Positions 1 through 8,530 of a stretch of DNA of 64,000 bases are shown piece by piece. Under the pieces are notes generated by a model, which saw only the letters and a list, made by a program, of their open reading frames with translations, ran no database searches and was not told where the DNA came from. This DNA is from Pseudomonas sp. FP1742 (GTDB lineage: Bacteria; Pseudomonadota; Gammaproteobacteria; Pseudomonadales; Pseudomonadaceae). The position numbers were made by a program, and so were the translations under genes. How positions within the stretch are numbered: the stretch's first letter is position 1; each line of letters starts with the position of its first letter. The stretch lies in contig NZ_CP117460.1 of the NCBI RefSeq assembly GCF_030687145.1, positions 682,001 to 746,000 of the forward strand, written 5' to 3'.

Positions 1-1
1 G

Positions 2-364
2 GCGACCACGCAGTTGTTCGTCTTCGATACCGAGAACGCGATTGTCTACATCGATGGCACGGCGAACATGGCGACCGAGCAACTGGACCTGACCATCAGC
101 CCGGAATCCAAGGGCTGGCGCTTGATTTCGCTGCGTTCGCCGCTGTATGTGCGGGGCAAGTTCATCAAGCCGGACGCAGGGGTCAAACCGGTGCCGCTGA
201 TGCTGCGTGGGGCCGGGATGGTGGCGCTGGGGGTGATTGCCGCGCCGGCGGCGGGCCTGCTGGCGCTGATCGCGCCGAGCGCCGGCGAGCCGAATCAGTG
301 TGCGCCGTTGCTGGAGCAGATGAAGGCGGGCAAGGCGCCGGTGACGGTCAAGCCAACCAAGTAA
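2..364 (+). CDS. AsmA-like protein, C-terminal fragment
   Basis: The reading frame is open from the window edge and ends with TAA at 362-364, so only the last 120 or so residues are present and the true start lies upstream. The visible part (phrases such as ATEQLDLTISP and LRSPLYVRGKFIKPDAGV) matches the end of AsmA-family proteins, large envelope proteins linked to outer-membrane lipid and protein homeostasis. A hydrophobic Ala/Leu/Gly stretch near the end precedes a short Lys-rich tail. The family call rests on this tail only. A REP pair follows the stop. Confidence 0.7.
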   Translation, partial: ATTQLFVFDTENAIVYIDGTANMATEQLDLTISPESKGWRLISLRSPLYVRGKFIKPDAGVKPVPLMLRGAGMVALGVIAAPAAGLLALIAPSAGEPNQCAPLLEQMKAGKAPVTVKPTK

Positions 365-385
365 TTTGCGGTGACTGTAAAGACG

Positions 386-482
386 CCATCGCGGGCAAGC
401 CATGCTCCCACGGGTTTCGTGTCGCATGCCGACAATGGGCACGACGCAAAACCCGTGGGAGCGTGGCTTGCCCGCGAAGGCG
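386..482. repeat. REP pair (REPIN), GTGGCTTGCCCGC arm type
   Basis: Two inverted arms, gcgggcaagccatgctccca on the left and tgggagcgtggcttgcccgc on the right, flank a centre that also contains a weaker inverted repeat (gggtttcgtgtcgc / gacgcaaaaccc). It fills the gap between the AsmA-like gene and the convergent LysR gene. The same arm type recurs at 3589-3681. Confidence 0.9.
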
Positions 483-566
483 GTTCAAGAATCGCTAGAG
501 ATCTTTCAGAATATCGGCGAGTCATCTGCATGCTCTATGTCCCAGGCCAGGATGTCTTCGATGCTC

Positions 567-1511
567 CTACATTGGAATGCGTTCCCCTGTAGGAACTGCC
601 GCAGACTGCGATCTTGGCAACAGACCAGACAATCGGGCCTCCTCCTGCAACCACGCGAAAAACGCCCGCACCGGCGGATGCCGCTCGCGTCCCGGTACGC
701 ACAGTGCGCTGTATCCAGCCCCATCAACCTGAATCTCACCCCGATAAGGCACCAGCAAACCGCTGGTCACACTCTCCGACACCAGAATATTGCTCGCCAG
801 TACCAGGCCTTGCCCGGCGATGGCGGCTTGCAGGGCGTAATGCTCTTCGTCGTATTCACGTACCGCTGGCTGCCCGGTCAGCCAGGTTTCGCCGGATTGC
901 GCGCACCAGGCTTCCCAACCGTGGGCATACAGTTTGGAGTTATGCCACTGCACGCTGATCAGGGTGGGTACCCGACTGGTCGCCAGGGCCACTTGTTCAG
1001 GCGAGCCATAAACCCCGAAGGATTCGTCGAACAGGCACAACCCATACAGGTTCGGATAATCGTCGAGGCTGTAGCGCAGCACCAGTTCGACGCTGGCGTC
1101 CTGATGCAAGTCGATGACTTCGCAGTGAGTGTCCAGCCGCACGCTGATGTGCGGATGCCGGGTGTAGAACCGTCCCAGTCGAGGCACCAGCCAGAGGGCG
1201 GCGAAGGCGGCGGTGGTGGAGATCGTCAGACTCGTGCCGCTGCGTTGCGGGCGCAAGGTATCGACGCTCTGCGCCACTTCCAGCAGGGCGCCGTGCAGAC
1301 TGCGGAACAGCCGTTCGCCGCACTCGGTCAGGCGCACCTGGCGTGGCAGTCGTTCGAACAGCGGCACGCCGAGCCAGTTTTCCAGGGAGCGGATCTGGTG
1401 GGAAACCGCCGTCGGCGTCACGGACAGCTCTTCGGCGGCAGCCTTGAAACTCAGCAGGCGCGAGGCGGATTCGAAAGCCCGCAGGGCGGTCAATGGCAGC
1501 GAGGCAAACAT
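567..1511 (-). CDS. LysR-family transcriptional regulator (GcvA-like)
   Basis: The protein has 314 residues, normal for LysR regulators. An N-terminal winged helix-turn-helix lies at about residues 5-64 (LRAFESASRLLSFKAAAEEL, then TPTAVSHQIRSLE), and the remainder is a periplasmic-binding-like effector domain. The opening is typical of the GcvA/AmpR subgroup. It is divergent from the azoreductase gene at 1633, with a 121-bp shared gap that contains a perfect inverted repeat at 1524-1542, so it probably controls that gene and itself. The inducer cannot be read from the sequence. Confidence 0.9.
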   Translation of the reverse strand: MFASLPLTALRAFESASRLLSFKAAAEELSVTPTAVSHQIRSLENWLGVPLFERLPRQVRLTECGERLFRSLHGALLEVAQSVDTLRPQRSGTSLTISTTAAFAALWLVPRLGRFYTRHPHISVRLDTHCEVIDLHQDASVELVLRYSLDDYPNLYGLCLFDESFGVYGSPEQVALATSRVPTLISVQWHNSKLYAHGWEAWCAQSGETWLTGQPAVREYDEEHYALQAAIAGQGLVLASNILVSESVTSGLLVPYRGEIQVDGAGYSALCVPGRERHPPVRAFFAWLQEEARLSGLLPRSQSAAVPTGERIPM

Positions 1512-1523
1512 TTAAAACTCCAT

Positions 1524-1542
1524 GGATGAAATAGATTCATCC
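1524..1542. promoter_or_regulatory. Likely LysR operator: 7-bp perfect inverted repeat
   Basis: GGATGAA-ATAGA-TTCATCC is a perfect 7-bp inverted repeat with a 5-bp spacer. It begins 12 bp upstream of the lysR start codon and lies about 90 bp before the azoreductase start. Position and symmetry fit a LysR-type site; the assignment is inferred. Confidence 0.55.
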
Positions 1543-1632
1543 AGACTGATTTTTGCTCATTTGAAGGCAGGCGGCTGTGCGCTTCAAGCTGCAGCCACAA
1601 GCCGTTTCAGTTTAGCCCTTAAGGAGATTCAG

Positions 1633-2271
1633 ATGAGCACAATTCTTGCCATTCACGCCAGCCCCCGTGGCGAACGCTCTCATTCGCGGCGGTTGGCCGA
1701 GGTGTTTCTTTCAGCCTGGCAGGTCCGTAACCCGCAGTCGCAATTGACCCGCCGTGAAGTCGGCCGGGCCTTGATCCCGGCCGTCAACGAAGCCTTCGTA
1801 GCGGCTGCTTTTCATCCGGAGCCTCAAGCGCGACCGCTGTCGATGCAGGCCGACCTGGCACTCAGCGATGAGTTGGTGGGGGAGTTGCTCGGTCATGATC
1901 TGCTGGTGATTTCCACGCCGATGTACAACTTCAGCGTGCCCAGTGGCCTCAAGGCCTGGATCGACCAGATTGTGCGGCTCGGGCTGACGTTCAATCACAC
2001 CCTGGACAACGGCATCGCGCAGTACGAACCGCTGGTGCGGGGCAAGAAGGCGTTGATCGTCACCAGTCGCGGCGGGTTTGGCTTCGGCCCCGGTGGCGAG
2101 CTTGAAGCGATGAACCATGCCGACCCGTTGCTGCGCACGGCACTGGGGTTCATCGGCATCACTGACGTCACGGTTGTCGCCGCCGAGGGTGAGGAGTCCG
2201 CCGAGCGCACCTTCCAGGTTTCCGTGGCCGAGGCCGAACAGCGTTTGCTGACGCTGGCCAGGGAGTTCTAG
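1633..2271 (+). CDS. azoR: FMN-dependent NADH azoreductase
   Basis: The 212-residue protein is a flavodoxin-like quinone/azo reductase of the AzoR family, which uses FMN and NAD(P)H to reduce quinones or azo bonds in the cytoplasm. Visible marks are the N-terminal beta strand and phosphate-binding segment ([18 protein letters not shown]), the [18 protein letters not shown] segment typical of the family near residues 95-112, and [11 protein letters not shown] near 143. The start at 1633 is chosen because AAGGAG lies 7 bp upstream; a longer reading frame from 1522 has no such site. sugE begins immediately after its stop, so the two are probably co-transcribed. Confidence 0.9.
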   Translation: MSTILAIHASPRGERSHSRRLAEVFLSAWQVRNPQSQLTRREVGRALIPAVNEAFVAAAFHPEPQARPLSMQADLALSDELVGELLGHDLLVISTPMYNFSVPSGLKAWIDQIVRLGLTFNHTLDNGIAQYEPLVRGKKALIVTSRGGFGFGPGGELEAMNHADPLLRTALGFIGITDVTVVAAEGEESAERTFQVSVAEAEQRLLTLAREF

Positions 2272-2577
2272 ATGGCCTGGCTGTTCTTGCTGATTGCCGC
2301 CGGGTTTGAGGTCACCTTCGCCATGGGCATGAAGTACACCGAAGGCTTCACCCGGCTCTGGCCTTCGGTGATCACCGTGGTGGCGGCCGTGGGTGGGATC
2401 TATTTCCTGACCCTGGCCATGCGCGAATTGCCGGTGAGCATCGCCTACCCGATCTGGACCGCTATCGGTTCACTGGGCACGGTGTTCCTCGGCTTTGCGT
2501 TATTGGGCGAAAGCCTGACGGCGCTCAAACTGGTGTCGGTCGGGCTGATTGTGGCGGGCGTGGTGGGGTTGAAGTAG
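2272..2577 (+). CDS. sugE: SMR-family quaternary ammonium / guanidinium exporter SugE
   Basis: The protein has 101 residues and four predicted membrane helices, the standard size of small multidrug resistance proteins. It starts MAWLFLLIAAGFEVTFAMGM with the conserved membrane-embedded Glu13 of helix 1. SugE/Gdx-type members export guanidinium or quaternary ammonium ions. The ATG follows the azoR stop with no gap, which suggests translational coupling. The split between Gdx-like and drug-exporting members cannot be settled by eye. Confidence 0.9.
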   Translation: MAWLFLLIAAGFEVTFAMGMKYTEGFTRLWPSVITVVAAVGGIYFLTLAMRELPVSIAYPIWTAIGSLGTVFLGFALLGESLTALKLVSVGLIVAGVVGLK

Positions 2578-2683
2578 GGGATGTCATAGACTGGTCGTCG
2601 AGTTGTCATCTTGGGTGGCGATGCTTGGTTGAGGCCTTGCATCCAGCCTTGCTTCATCTCACCGACCACAAGGATGTTCATCC

Positions 2684-3574
2684 ATGTCGCAAGGCTCCGC
2701 CACGCGTTACCCGTTGGTGCTGGTCCCGGGGATGCTCGGGTTTATCCGTCTGCTGATCTATCCGTATTGGTTCGGGATCATTTCGGCATTGCGCCGGGAT
2801 GGGGCGACCGTGATCGCGGTGCAGGTTTCACCGCTCAACTCAACCGAGGTGCGCGGTGAACAATTGCTGGCACGGATCGAAGAAATCCTGCGCGACACCG
2901 GGGCCGAGAAGGTCAACCTGATCGGCCATAGCCAGGGCTCGCTGACTGCCCGTTACGCCGCCGCAAAACGCCCGGACCAGGTGGCTTCGGTGACCTCGGT
3001 GGCCGGGCCCAATCACGGTTCGGAGCTGGCGGACTACCTGCATGATCACTATCCGGCGGACAGCGCCAAGGGCCGGTTGCTCAGCTTTTTACTGTGGTTG
3101 ATCAGTGCGTTGATGTGCCTGCTGGAAACCGGGTATCGCGGGCCGAGGCTGCCGGTGGACATCCCGGCTTCGCACCAGTCGCTGACCACGGCCGGCGTGG
3201 CGCTGTTCAACCAGCGTTATCCACAGGGGCTGCCTGACACCTGGGGTGGGCATGGCCCGGAAGTGGTCAATGGCGTGCGCTATTACTCCTGGTCCGGGAC
3301 TTTGCAGCCGGGCAAGACCGATCGCGGGTGCAACCTGTTCGACGGCACCAACCGCAGTTGCCGGTTGTTTGCCAGAACCTTCGTGCGTGAAGCGGGGCAG
3401 TGCGACGGGATGGTCGGGCGCTACAGCTCGCATCTGGGAACGGTGATTGGCGATCAATACCCGATGGATCACTTCGATATCGTCAACCAATCCCTGGGGC
3501 TGGTGGGCAAAGGGGCAGAGCCGGTGCGGTTGTTTGTCGAGCATGCCGCGCGGTTGAAGGCGGCGGGGGTTTAG
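2684..3574 (+). CDS. Triacylglycerol lipase, family I.1 (P. fragi type)
   Basis: The protein is an alpha/beta hydrolase of 296 residues. The oxyanion segment YPLVLVPGMLGF is at residues 9-20, the nucleophile elbow GHSQG near residue 86, an acid candidate in QCDGMVGRYSS and the catalytic His in MDHFDIVNQ near the end, which is the family I.1/I.2 Pseudomonas lipase order. The phrase VTSVAGPNHGSELAD is also typical. As in P. fragi-type enzymes no signal peptide is visible, and no lipase foldase gene is adjacent. Three cysteines occur around residues 214-245 (CNLFDGTNRSC and GQCDG). An AAGGA sequence precedes the ATG. Confidence 0.88.
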   Translation: MSQGSATRYPLVLVPGMLGFIRLLIYPYWFGIISALRRDGATVIAVQVSPLNSTEVRGEQLLARIEEILRDTGAEKVNLIGHSQGSLTARYAAAKRPDQVASVTSVAGPNHGSELADYLHDHYPADSAKGRLLSFLLWLISALMCLLETGYRGPRLPVDIPASHQSLTTAGVALFNQRYPQGLPDTWGGHGPEVVNGVRYYSWSGTLQPGKTDRGCNLFDGTNRSCRLFARTFVREAGQCDGMVGRYSSHLGTVIGDQYPMDHFDIVNQSLGLVGKGAEPVRLFVEHAARLKAAGV

Positions 3575-3588
3575 ACCGCGTTATCGTT

Positions 3589-3681
3589 CTTCGCGGGCAA
3601 GCCACGCTCCCACAGGTTTGGCGTTGACGCTGGCAATGGGCACGACGCCAAACCTGTGGGAGCGTGGCTTGCCCGCGAAGG
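3589..3681. repeat. REP pair (REPIN), GTGGCTTGCCCGC arm type
   Basis: The arms tcgcgggcaagccacgctcc and gagcgtggcttgcccgcga enclose an imperfectly palindromic centre (acaggtttggcgt / acgccaaacctgt). It lies between the convergent lipase and DMT exporter genes and is the same subtype as 386-482. Confidence 0.92.
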
Positions 3682-3688
3682 CGTCCGG

Positions 3689-4576
3689 TCAGGCAACGCT
3701 GTTCTTGCGGCCCAGCACGGTAGTCCAGCGCTCCGACAAAATCACCCCACCCAACGTCAACACCCCACCCACCAGGTGATACAGCGCCAACTGCTCATGC
3801 AGCACCACCGCCGCAATCAGCGCGGTGATCAACGGCAGCAGGTTGAAAAACAGCGTGGTCCGGCTCGGGCCCAGGCGTACCACGGCCTGCATCCACGCCA
3901 GCGGCGCAAGCATCGAGGCCAGCAGGCAGGCGTAAAGCACCAGCGGAATGTTATGCAGGGTCGGGCCGATTTTCGGTGAGGCGAGGAACAGCGGAAACAG
4001 CACCACCACCGCCACCAGCACCTGTAAATACAGCAACACCAGCGGCGGCAAGCGCAGCTGCCACTTTTTCAGCAAGGTGCTGTAAACCGCATACGCCAGG
4101 GTGGCGATCAGCATCATCGCGTCGCCCAGGTTCACCCCGTGTTCGAGCAATGCGCCGAGGCTGCCGGACGACACCACCACCAAAACCCCCGCAAACGACA
4201 GCACCGCGCCGGCCAGCGCACCGGCGGTCAGGCGTTGGCCGAGGCTGACCATCGCCATGGCCAGCGACATCAATGGCATCAGCGACAAAATGATCCCCAT
4301 GTTGGTGGCCGACGTCAGCGTTGCGGCGAAGTAGGCCAGGCTCTGATAAACCGCCATGCCGAGCACGCCGAGGATGAAGATCCTCCCCAGGTTTGGGCGT
4401 ATTACCGGCCAATGGGCGATCACCGGCTTAAGCATGAAAGGCGTGAACAGAATCCCGGCCAGCAGCCAGCGGTAGAAGCCGATTTCGGCGGGAAAGATCG
4501 CGCCCACCGCGAGTTTGTTGATCACGGTGTTGCCGGCCCAAATGAAAATGGCCAGCAGGGGATAAGCGTATTGCAT
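3689..4576 (-). CDS. DMT-superfamily transporter, two EamA domains
   Basis: The protein has 295 residues and about ten membrane helices, arranged as two EamA repeats, as in metabolite exporters and permeases of the drug/metabolite transporter superfamily. The N-terminal IFIWAGNTVINKLA and the helix-ending GGVLTLGGVILSERW are typical. It is divergent from the AraC-type regulator at 4675, a layout often seen when the regulator controls the exporter. The substrate is unknown. Confidence 0.88.
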   Translation of the reverse strand: MQYAYPLLAIFIWAGNTVINKLAVGAIFPAEIGFYRWLLAGILFTPFMLKPVIAHWPVIRPNLGRIFILGVLGMAVYQSLAYFAATLTSATNMGIILSLMPLMSLAMAMVSLGQRLTAGALAGAVLSFAGVLVVVSSGSLGALLEHGVNLGDAMMLIATLAYAVYSTLLKKWQLRLPPLVLLYLQVLVAVVVLFPLFLASPKIGPTLHNIPLVLYACLLASMLAPLAWMQAVVRLGPSRTTLFFNLLPLITALIAAVVLHEQLALYHLVGGVLTLGGVILSERWTTVLGRKNSVA

Positions 4577-4618
4577 CGGGAAAAAGCCAGAACGTTAGTG
4601 AGGGGGGATTATCCGCCT

Positions 4619-4674
4619 GTCTGGATACAAGCCTATACTTCGATCCAGACAACCTGCCCCTGATTCCAGACAGC
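4619..4674. promoter_or_regulatory. Shared DMT/AraC promoter gap with GTCTGGAT repeats
   Basis: The gap holds GTCTGGAT at 4619-4626, its inverted copy ATCCAGAC at 4643-4650 and a further ATTCCAGAC at 4663-4671, just before the araC-type start. Three copies of one half-site between a divergent exporter and its regulator suggest operators for the AraC protein. The assignment is inferred. Confidence 0.45.
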
Positions 4675-5463
4675 ATGAACAGTAAACACATCGACCTACT
4701 GGATTTCAGCGAACTGCCGTCGGCGGTGTATTTCCGCTATGCGGACTTCAACGCCCACGAATTCGCCGCCCCTCACCGGCATCCGTGGGGCACGCTGGAG
4801 TACGCGGCCCATGGCGTGTTGCACATGGAAGTCGATGGCAGCCGTTTCATGTCGCCACCGCAGTACGCGGTATGGGTGCCGCCCGGGACCGAGCACAGTT
4901 TCTATAGCCATCAGCCGATCAACTATCGCGCGGTCTGCCTGGCGCCGACGCTGTGCCGCGATCTGCCGCAACAGGCCTGCACCCTGGCGATCAGCGACAT
5001 CCTCAAGGCGATCCTGAAAGACTTCGCCGCCCGCGATGTGAAAATTCCCGAGCACGACGCGGACCAGCGTCTGGCTCAAGTGCTGGTGGACCAACTGCAA
5101 CAGGCGCCCATGCATGAGTGCTATTTGCCCTACGCCAGCAGCCCCGGGTTACTTGGTATTCTGGAAGCCTTGCAGGCCGAGCCTGGGGATAACCGGCCGT
5201 TGGCGTATTGGGCCGGGCAGATTCACGTCAGCGAACGCACGCTGGCCCGGCAGTTTGTTCGCGAGTTGGGCATGAGTTTCGGTGAATGGCGGCAACGGTT
5301 GCGGTTTCTGGCGGCGATCGAAGCGCTGGACAGCCGCCGCAGCATTCAGGAAATCGCCTTCGACATGGGTTACAGCACCGGCTCGGCGTTTATCGCGATG
5401 TTTCAGCGCCAAGCCGGGTGCACGCCGGAACAGTATCGACGCAGCCACCTTGATAGCAGGTGA
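4675..5463 (+). CDS. AraC-family transcriptional regulator with cupin sensor domain
   Basis: The 262-residue protein has an N-terminal AraC-type cupin (HEFAAPHRHPWGTLEYAAHGVLHM, HRHP metal/ligand motif near residue 36) and a C-terminal pair of helix-turn-helix units (VSERTLARQF and IQEIAFDMGYSTGSAFIAMFQR). Both halves are intact and the length is typical. The gene is divergent from the DMT exporter, which is its likely target. The ligand is unknown. Confidence 0.9.
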   Translation: MNSKHIDLLDFSELPSAVYFRYADFNAHEFAAPHRHPWGTLEYAAHGVLHMEVDGSRFMSPPQYAVWVPPGTEHSFYSHQPINYRAVCLAPTLCRDLPQQACTLAISDILKAILKDFAARDVKIPEHDADQRLAQVLVDQLQQAPMHECYLPYASSPGLLGILEALQAEPGDNRPLAYWAGQIHVSERTLARQFVRELGMSFGEWRQRLRFLAAIEALDSRRSIQEIAFDMGYSTGSAFIAMFQRQAGCTPEQYRRSHLDSR

Positions 5464-5535
5464 ACGTGTAACAGGCTTTGTCTACACTCCAGAGCGAGGC
5501 CGTACCCATCGGTGCGGTAACAAGGAGAAAACTCC

Positions 5536-5841
5536 ATGAAGATGTTGCGTGCCCCGTTGTTGATGATCGGTCTGCTGCTCTGCTCCCAGGGTTTTGCTGC
5601 CACTGCCCAACAGAACAAAATGACTACCTGCAATGCCGACGCTACCGCCAAGAGCCTTAAAGGCGACGAGCGCAAAGCCTTCATGAGCACCTGCCTCAAA
5701 GCCGCCCCGGCCGCCGATGCCGCCAAACCCCTGACTCCTCAGCAAGAAAAAATGAAAACCTGCAACGCCGATGCCGCCACCAAGGCCCTCAAGGGCGATG
5801 CGCGCAAAGCGTTCATGAGCGAGTGCCTGAAGAAAAAATAA
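5536..5841 (+). CDS. PsiF-repeat periplasmic protein
   Basis: The 101-residue product starts with a signal peptide (MKMLRAPLLMIGLLLCSQGFAATA). Two near-identical PsiF repeats follow, each built on KM.TCNAD...KALKGD.RKAFMS.CLK with two cysteines, at about residues 31-58 and 73-100. PsiF is a phosphate-starvation-inducible protein in E. coli whose biochemical role is unknown. AAGGAG lies 8 bp before the ATG. The cysteine pairs suggest an oxidised periplasmic fold, which is inference. Confidence 0.9.
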   Translation: MKMLRAPLLMIGLLLCSQGFAATAQQNKMTTCNADATAKSLKGDERKAFMSTCLKAAPAADAAKPLTPQQEKMKTCNADAATKALKGDARKAFMSECLKKK

Positions 5842-5849
5842 ACATCAAA

Positions 5850-5922
5850 AGATTGCAGCCTGCGGCAGCTCCCGCATGAGATCGCGTTCCCTGTAGGCGC
5901 TGCCACAGGCTGCGATCTTTTC
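5850..5922. repeat. Inverted repeat of the GATYGCAGCCTG family
   Basis: The arms gattgcagcctgcggcagct and gctgccacaggctgcgatct are imperfect reverse complements. This family differs from the GGGCTTGCTCGCGA REPs. Its position just after psiF, with TTTT at the right end (5918-5921), would also allow it to end transcription. Confidence 0.7.
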
Positions 5923-6012
5923 GGGGTGACGCCGCTTGTGGGTCTCCGCTCGCTTCGGCGCCGGAACGCTGGCAGACTGCCAATCCTTTCACGTCGTTCG
6001 TTTTGAGGCTGT

Positions 6013-7026
6013 ATGTCAGCGTTTTCTCAGCGTCAGGTCTTGTTGCTCATCAGTTGGGTCATCATTTTTGGCGGTTTGCTACTGGTGATCCCTCTGCGAT
6101 TGCTGCCCAGCCTGCTGGCCGGGTTGTTGGTATTCGAACTGGTCAACATGCTCACGCCGCAATTGCAACGGCTGATCGAAGGCCGCCGTGCGCGCTGGTT
6201 GGCGGTGGCATTGCTGGGAACATTGGTGGTCAGTGTGCTGGCGCTGATCTTTGCCGGCGCGATCAGTTTTCTGCTGCACGAGGCGGAAAACCCCGGTGCT
6301 TCCCTCGACAAATTCATGGGCGTGGTCGACCGGGCACGCGGGCAGCTGCCGCCGTTCATCGACGCTTATTTGCCGGCCAGTGCCGCCGAGTTCCGAGTGG
6401 CCATCGGCGAGTGGATGAGCAAGCACTTGAGCGACTTGCAACTGGTGGGCAAGGACGCGGCGCACATGTTCGTGACGCTGCTGATCGGTATGGTGTTGGG
6501 GGCGATCATCGCCTTGCAGCGCGTGCCGGACCTGACCAAGCGCAAGCCCTTGGCCGCGGCGCTGTTCGACCGCTTGCACCTGTTGGTCCAGGCGTTTCGC
6601 AACATCGTGTTCGCGCAGATCAAGATTTCCCTGCTCAACACCTTTTTCACCGGAATTTTCCTCGCGGTGATCCTGCCGATGTTCGGGATCAAGCTGCCGC
6701 TGACCAAAACCCTGATCGTGCTGACCTTCCTGCTCGGCTTGTTGCCGGTGATCGGCAACCTGATGTCGAACACCTTGATCACCATCGTCGGCCTGTCGCT
6801 GTCGATCTGGGTGGCGGTGGCGGCGCTGGGTTATCTGATCTTTATCCACAAGCTCGAATACTTCCTCAACGCGCGCATCGTCGGCGGGCAGATCAGTGCC
6901 AAGTCGTGGGAGTTGCTGCTGGCGATGCTGGTGTTCGAGGCCGCGTTCGGCCTGCCGGGGGTGGTGGCAGGGCCGATTTACTACGCGTACCTGAAGAGTG
7001 AGTTGAAGCAGGTGGGGATGGTTTGA
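6013..7026 (+). CDS. AI-2E family transporter (PerM/TqsA-type permease)
   Basis: The protein has 337 residues with about seven to eight membrane helices: two near the N terminus, a central soluble segment (about residues 95-150) and a C-terminal cluster that includes LLGLLPVIGNLMSNTLITIVGLS. The PxxG-rich region before the last helices and the final GLPGVVAGPIYYAYLKSEL segment are typical. Family members are assigned to autoinducer-2 export or Na+/H+ exchange, so the family name does not fix the substrate. GAGG precedes the ATG by 4 bp. Confidence 0.87.
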   Translation: MSAFSQRQVLLLISWVIIFGGLLLVIPLRLLPSLLAGLLVFELVNMLTPQLQRLIEGRRARWLAVALLGTLVVSVLALIFAGAISFLLHEAENPGASLDKFMGVVDRARGQLPPFIDAYLPASAAEFRVAIGEWMSKHLSDLQLVGKDAAHMFVTLLIGMVLGAIIALQRVPDLTKRKPLAAALFDRLHLLVQAFRNIVFAQIKISLLNTFFTGIFLAVILPMFGIKLPLTKTLIVLTFLLGLLPVIGNLMSNTLITIVGLSLSIWVAVAALGYLIFIHKLEYFLNARIVGGQISAKSWELLLAMLVFEAAFGLPGVVAGPIYYAYLKSELKQVGMV

Positions 7027-7054
7027 TCCGGCAGATGTGTCGCCTGAACTGACC

Positions 7055-7142
7055 CCTTCGCGAGCAAGCCCGCTCCCACATTCGACCGAGTTCCTCCAGA
7101 TGGAATGCGGTCGAATGTGGGAGCGGGCTTGCTCGCGAAGGG
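7055..7142. repeat. REP pair (REPIN), short-centre GGGCTTGCTCGCGA type
   Basis: The arms ccttcgcgagcaagcccgct and gagcgggcttgctcgcgaag flank a 34-bp centre that is itself palindromic around ttcgaccgagttcc/ggaatgcggtcgaa. It sits between the convergent AI-2E and yegD genes. Confidence 0.93.
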
Positions 7143-7160
7143 CGCACCGCAGAACTTACG

Positions 7161-8444
7161 TCAGGCCAAAGTGCCGTAGCGCTTCATCGCCTCGATCGCC
7201 AACCCGCTACCGATGCTGCCGAAGATATTCCCCTCAACATGCTGCGCCTTCGGCAACATCGCCGAGACGCTGTTGCGCAGTGCCGGAATCCCGCTCGAGC
7301 CGCCGGTGAAGAACACCGTATCGACTTGATCGACCCGCACATTGGCGTCGTTCAGCAATTGGGTCACGCTGTTGCGCACCCGCTCCAGCAGATTGTCGAT
7401 GGCCGACTCGAACAGTGCCCGGGTCAACTCAACGCTCAAACCCGGTTCGATGCGGTCCAGCGGCACATGGCGGCTGTCGGCATGAGTCAGCTGAATCTTG
7501 GTTTCTTCCACTTCCATCGCCAGCCAGTGCCCGGCGCGCTGGTCGATCAGCTTGAACAGGCGATCGATGCCGCCGGTGTCTTCGATGTCGTAGCGCATGC
7601 TGCCCAGGGCCAGGGTCGACTTCTGTGAGTACACCGAGTTGATGGTGTGCCAGGTCGCCAGGTTCATGTGGTGGCTGGTGGGCATGTAGGCGCCGCTTTT
7701 CATCCGGCTGCCGTAGCCGAACAGCGGCATCAGGCCTTGCAGGCTCAGCTGTTTGTCGAAATCGGTCCCGCCGATGTGCACGCCGCCGGTGGCGAGGATG
7801 TCGTCATGACGGTTGTCATGTCCGCGTCGCTCAGGGGACAGGCGCACCAGCGAGAAGTCGGACGTACCACCGCCGATGTCGACGATCAGTACCAGCTCTT
7901 CCTTTTCGATGGTGGATTCATAGTCGAACGCCGCTGCAATCGGTTCGTACTGGAACGAGACTTCCTTGAAACCGATGGCACGGGCCACGTCCACCAGGGT
8001 GTTTTCGGCTTCCTGGTCGGCCAGTTCATCGTCGTCGACGAAAAACACCGGACGGCCTAGCACCACTTCCTCGAACTCCCGACCGGCGGCGGCTTCGGCG
8101 CGCTTCTTCAGCTGGCCGATGAACAGCCCGAGCAGGTCCTTGAACGGCATCGCCGTGCCGAGGACGCTGGTGTCGTGCTTGATCAGTTTGGAGCCCAGCA
8201 GGCTCTTGAGCGAGCGCATCAAGCGGCCCTCGTAACCTTCCAGGTACTCGTGCAGCGCCAGCCGGCCGTACACCGGGCGGCGTTCTTCCATATTGAAGAA
8301 GACCACCGAGGGCAGGGTAATCTTGTCGTCCTCCAGCGCGATCAGCGTTTCCATGCCGGGGCGCAGCCAGCCGACGGTGGAGTTGGACGTGCCGAAGTCG
8401 ATACCGCAGGCACGGGCTGGAGATGCGTTTTTCATGTCTTTCAA
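7161..8444 (-). CDS. yegD: YegD-like Hsp70-family chaperone
   Basis: The 427-residue protein has only the Hsp70/actin-like ATPase part. Visible motifs are phosphate-1 (GIDFGTSNSTVG near residue 14), phosphate-2 (VDIGGGTSDFS near 205) and the adenosine motif (FFTGGSSGIPALRNSV near 390). It lacks the C-terminal substrate-binding and lid domains of DnaK, as in E. coli YegD. Its clients are unknown. The gene is divergent from cbpA-cbpM, which encode a DnaJ-type co-chaperone and its modulator, so a functional link is plausible but not shown. Confidence 0.88.
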   Translation of the reverse strand: MKDMKNASPARACGIDFGTSNSTVGWLRPGMETLIALEDDKITLPSVVFFNMEERRPVYGRLALHEYLEGYEGRLMRSLKSLLGSKLIKHDTSVLGTAMPFKDLLGLFIGQLKKRAEAAAGREFEEVVLGRPVFFVDDDELADQEAENTLVDVARAIGFKEVSFQYEPIAAAFDYESTIEKEELVLIVDIGGGTSDFSLVRLSPERRGHDNRHDDILATGGVHIGGTDFDKQLSLQGLMPLFGYGSRMKSGAYMPTSHHMNLATWHTINSVYSQKSTLALGSMRYDIEDTGGIDRLFKLIDQRAGHWLAMEVEETKIQLTHADSRHVPLDRIEPGLSVELTRALFESAIDNLLERVRNSVTQLLNDANVRVDQVDTVFFTGGSSGIPALRNSVSAMLPKAQHVEGNIFGSIGSGLAIEAMKRYGTLA

Positions 8445-8530
8445 GTTCCGGTTAAAAAACGGCCGCGCAGTGTATGTCAGTGCGGCGCAGATTCGAAGGC
8501 CGACTATCTGTTAAATCGCATTGATCTGCG

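Noticed and set aside
6003..7001. 332-residue frame overlapping the AI-2E transporter gene
   Set aside because: It is a +1-shifted shadow of the transporter gene, Arg/Gly/Ala-rich and without membrane helices.
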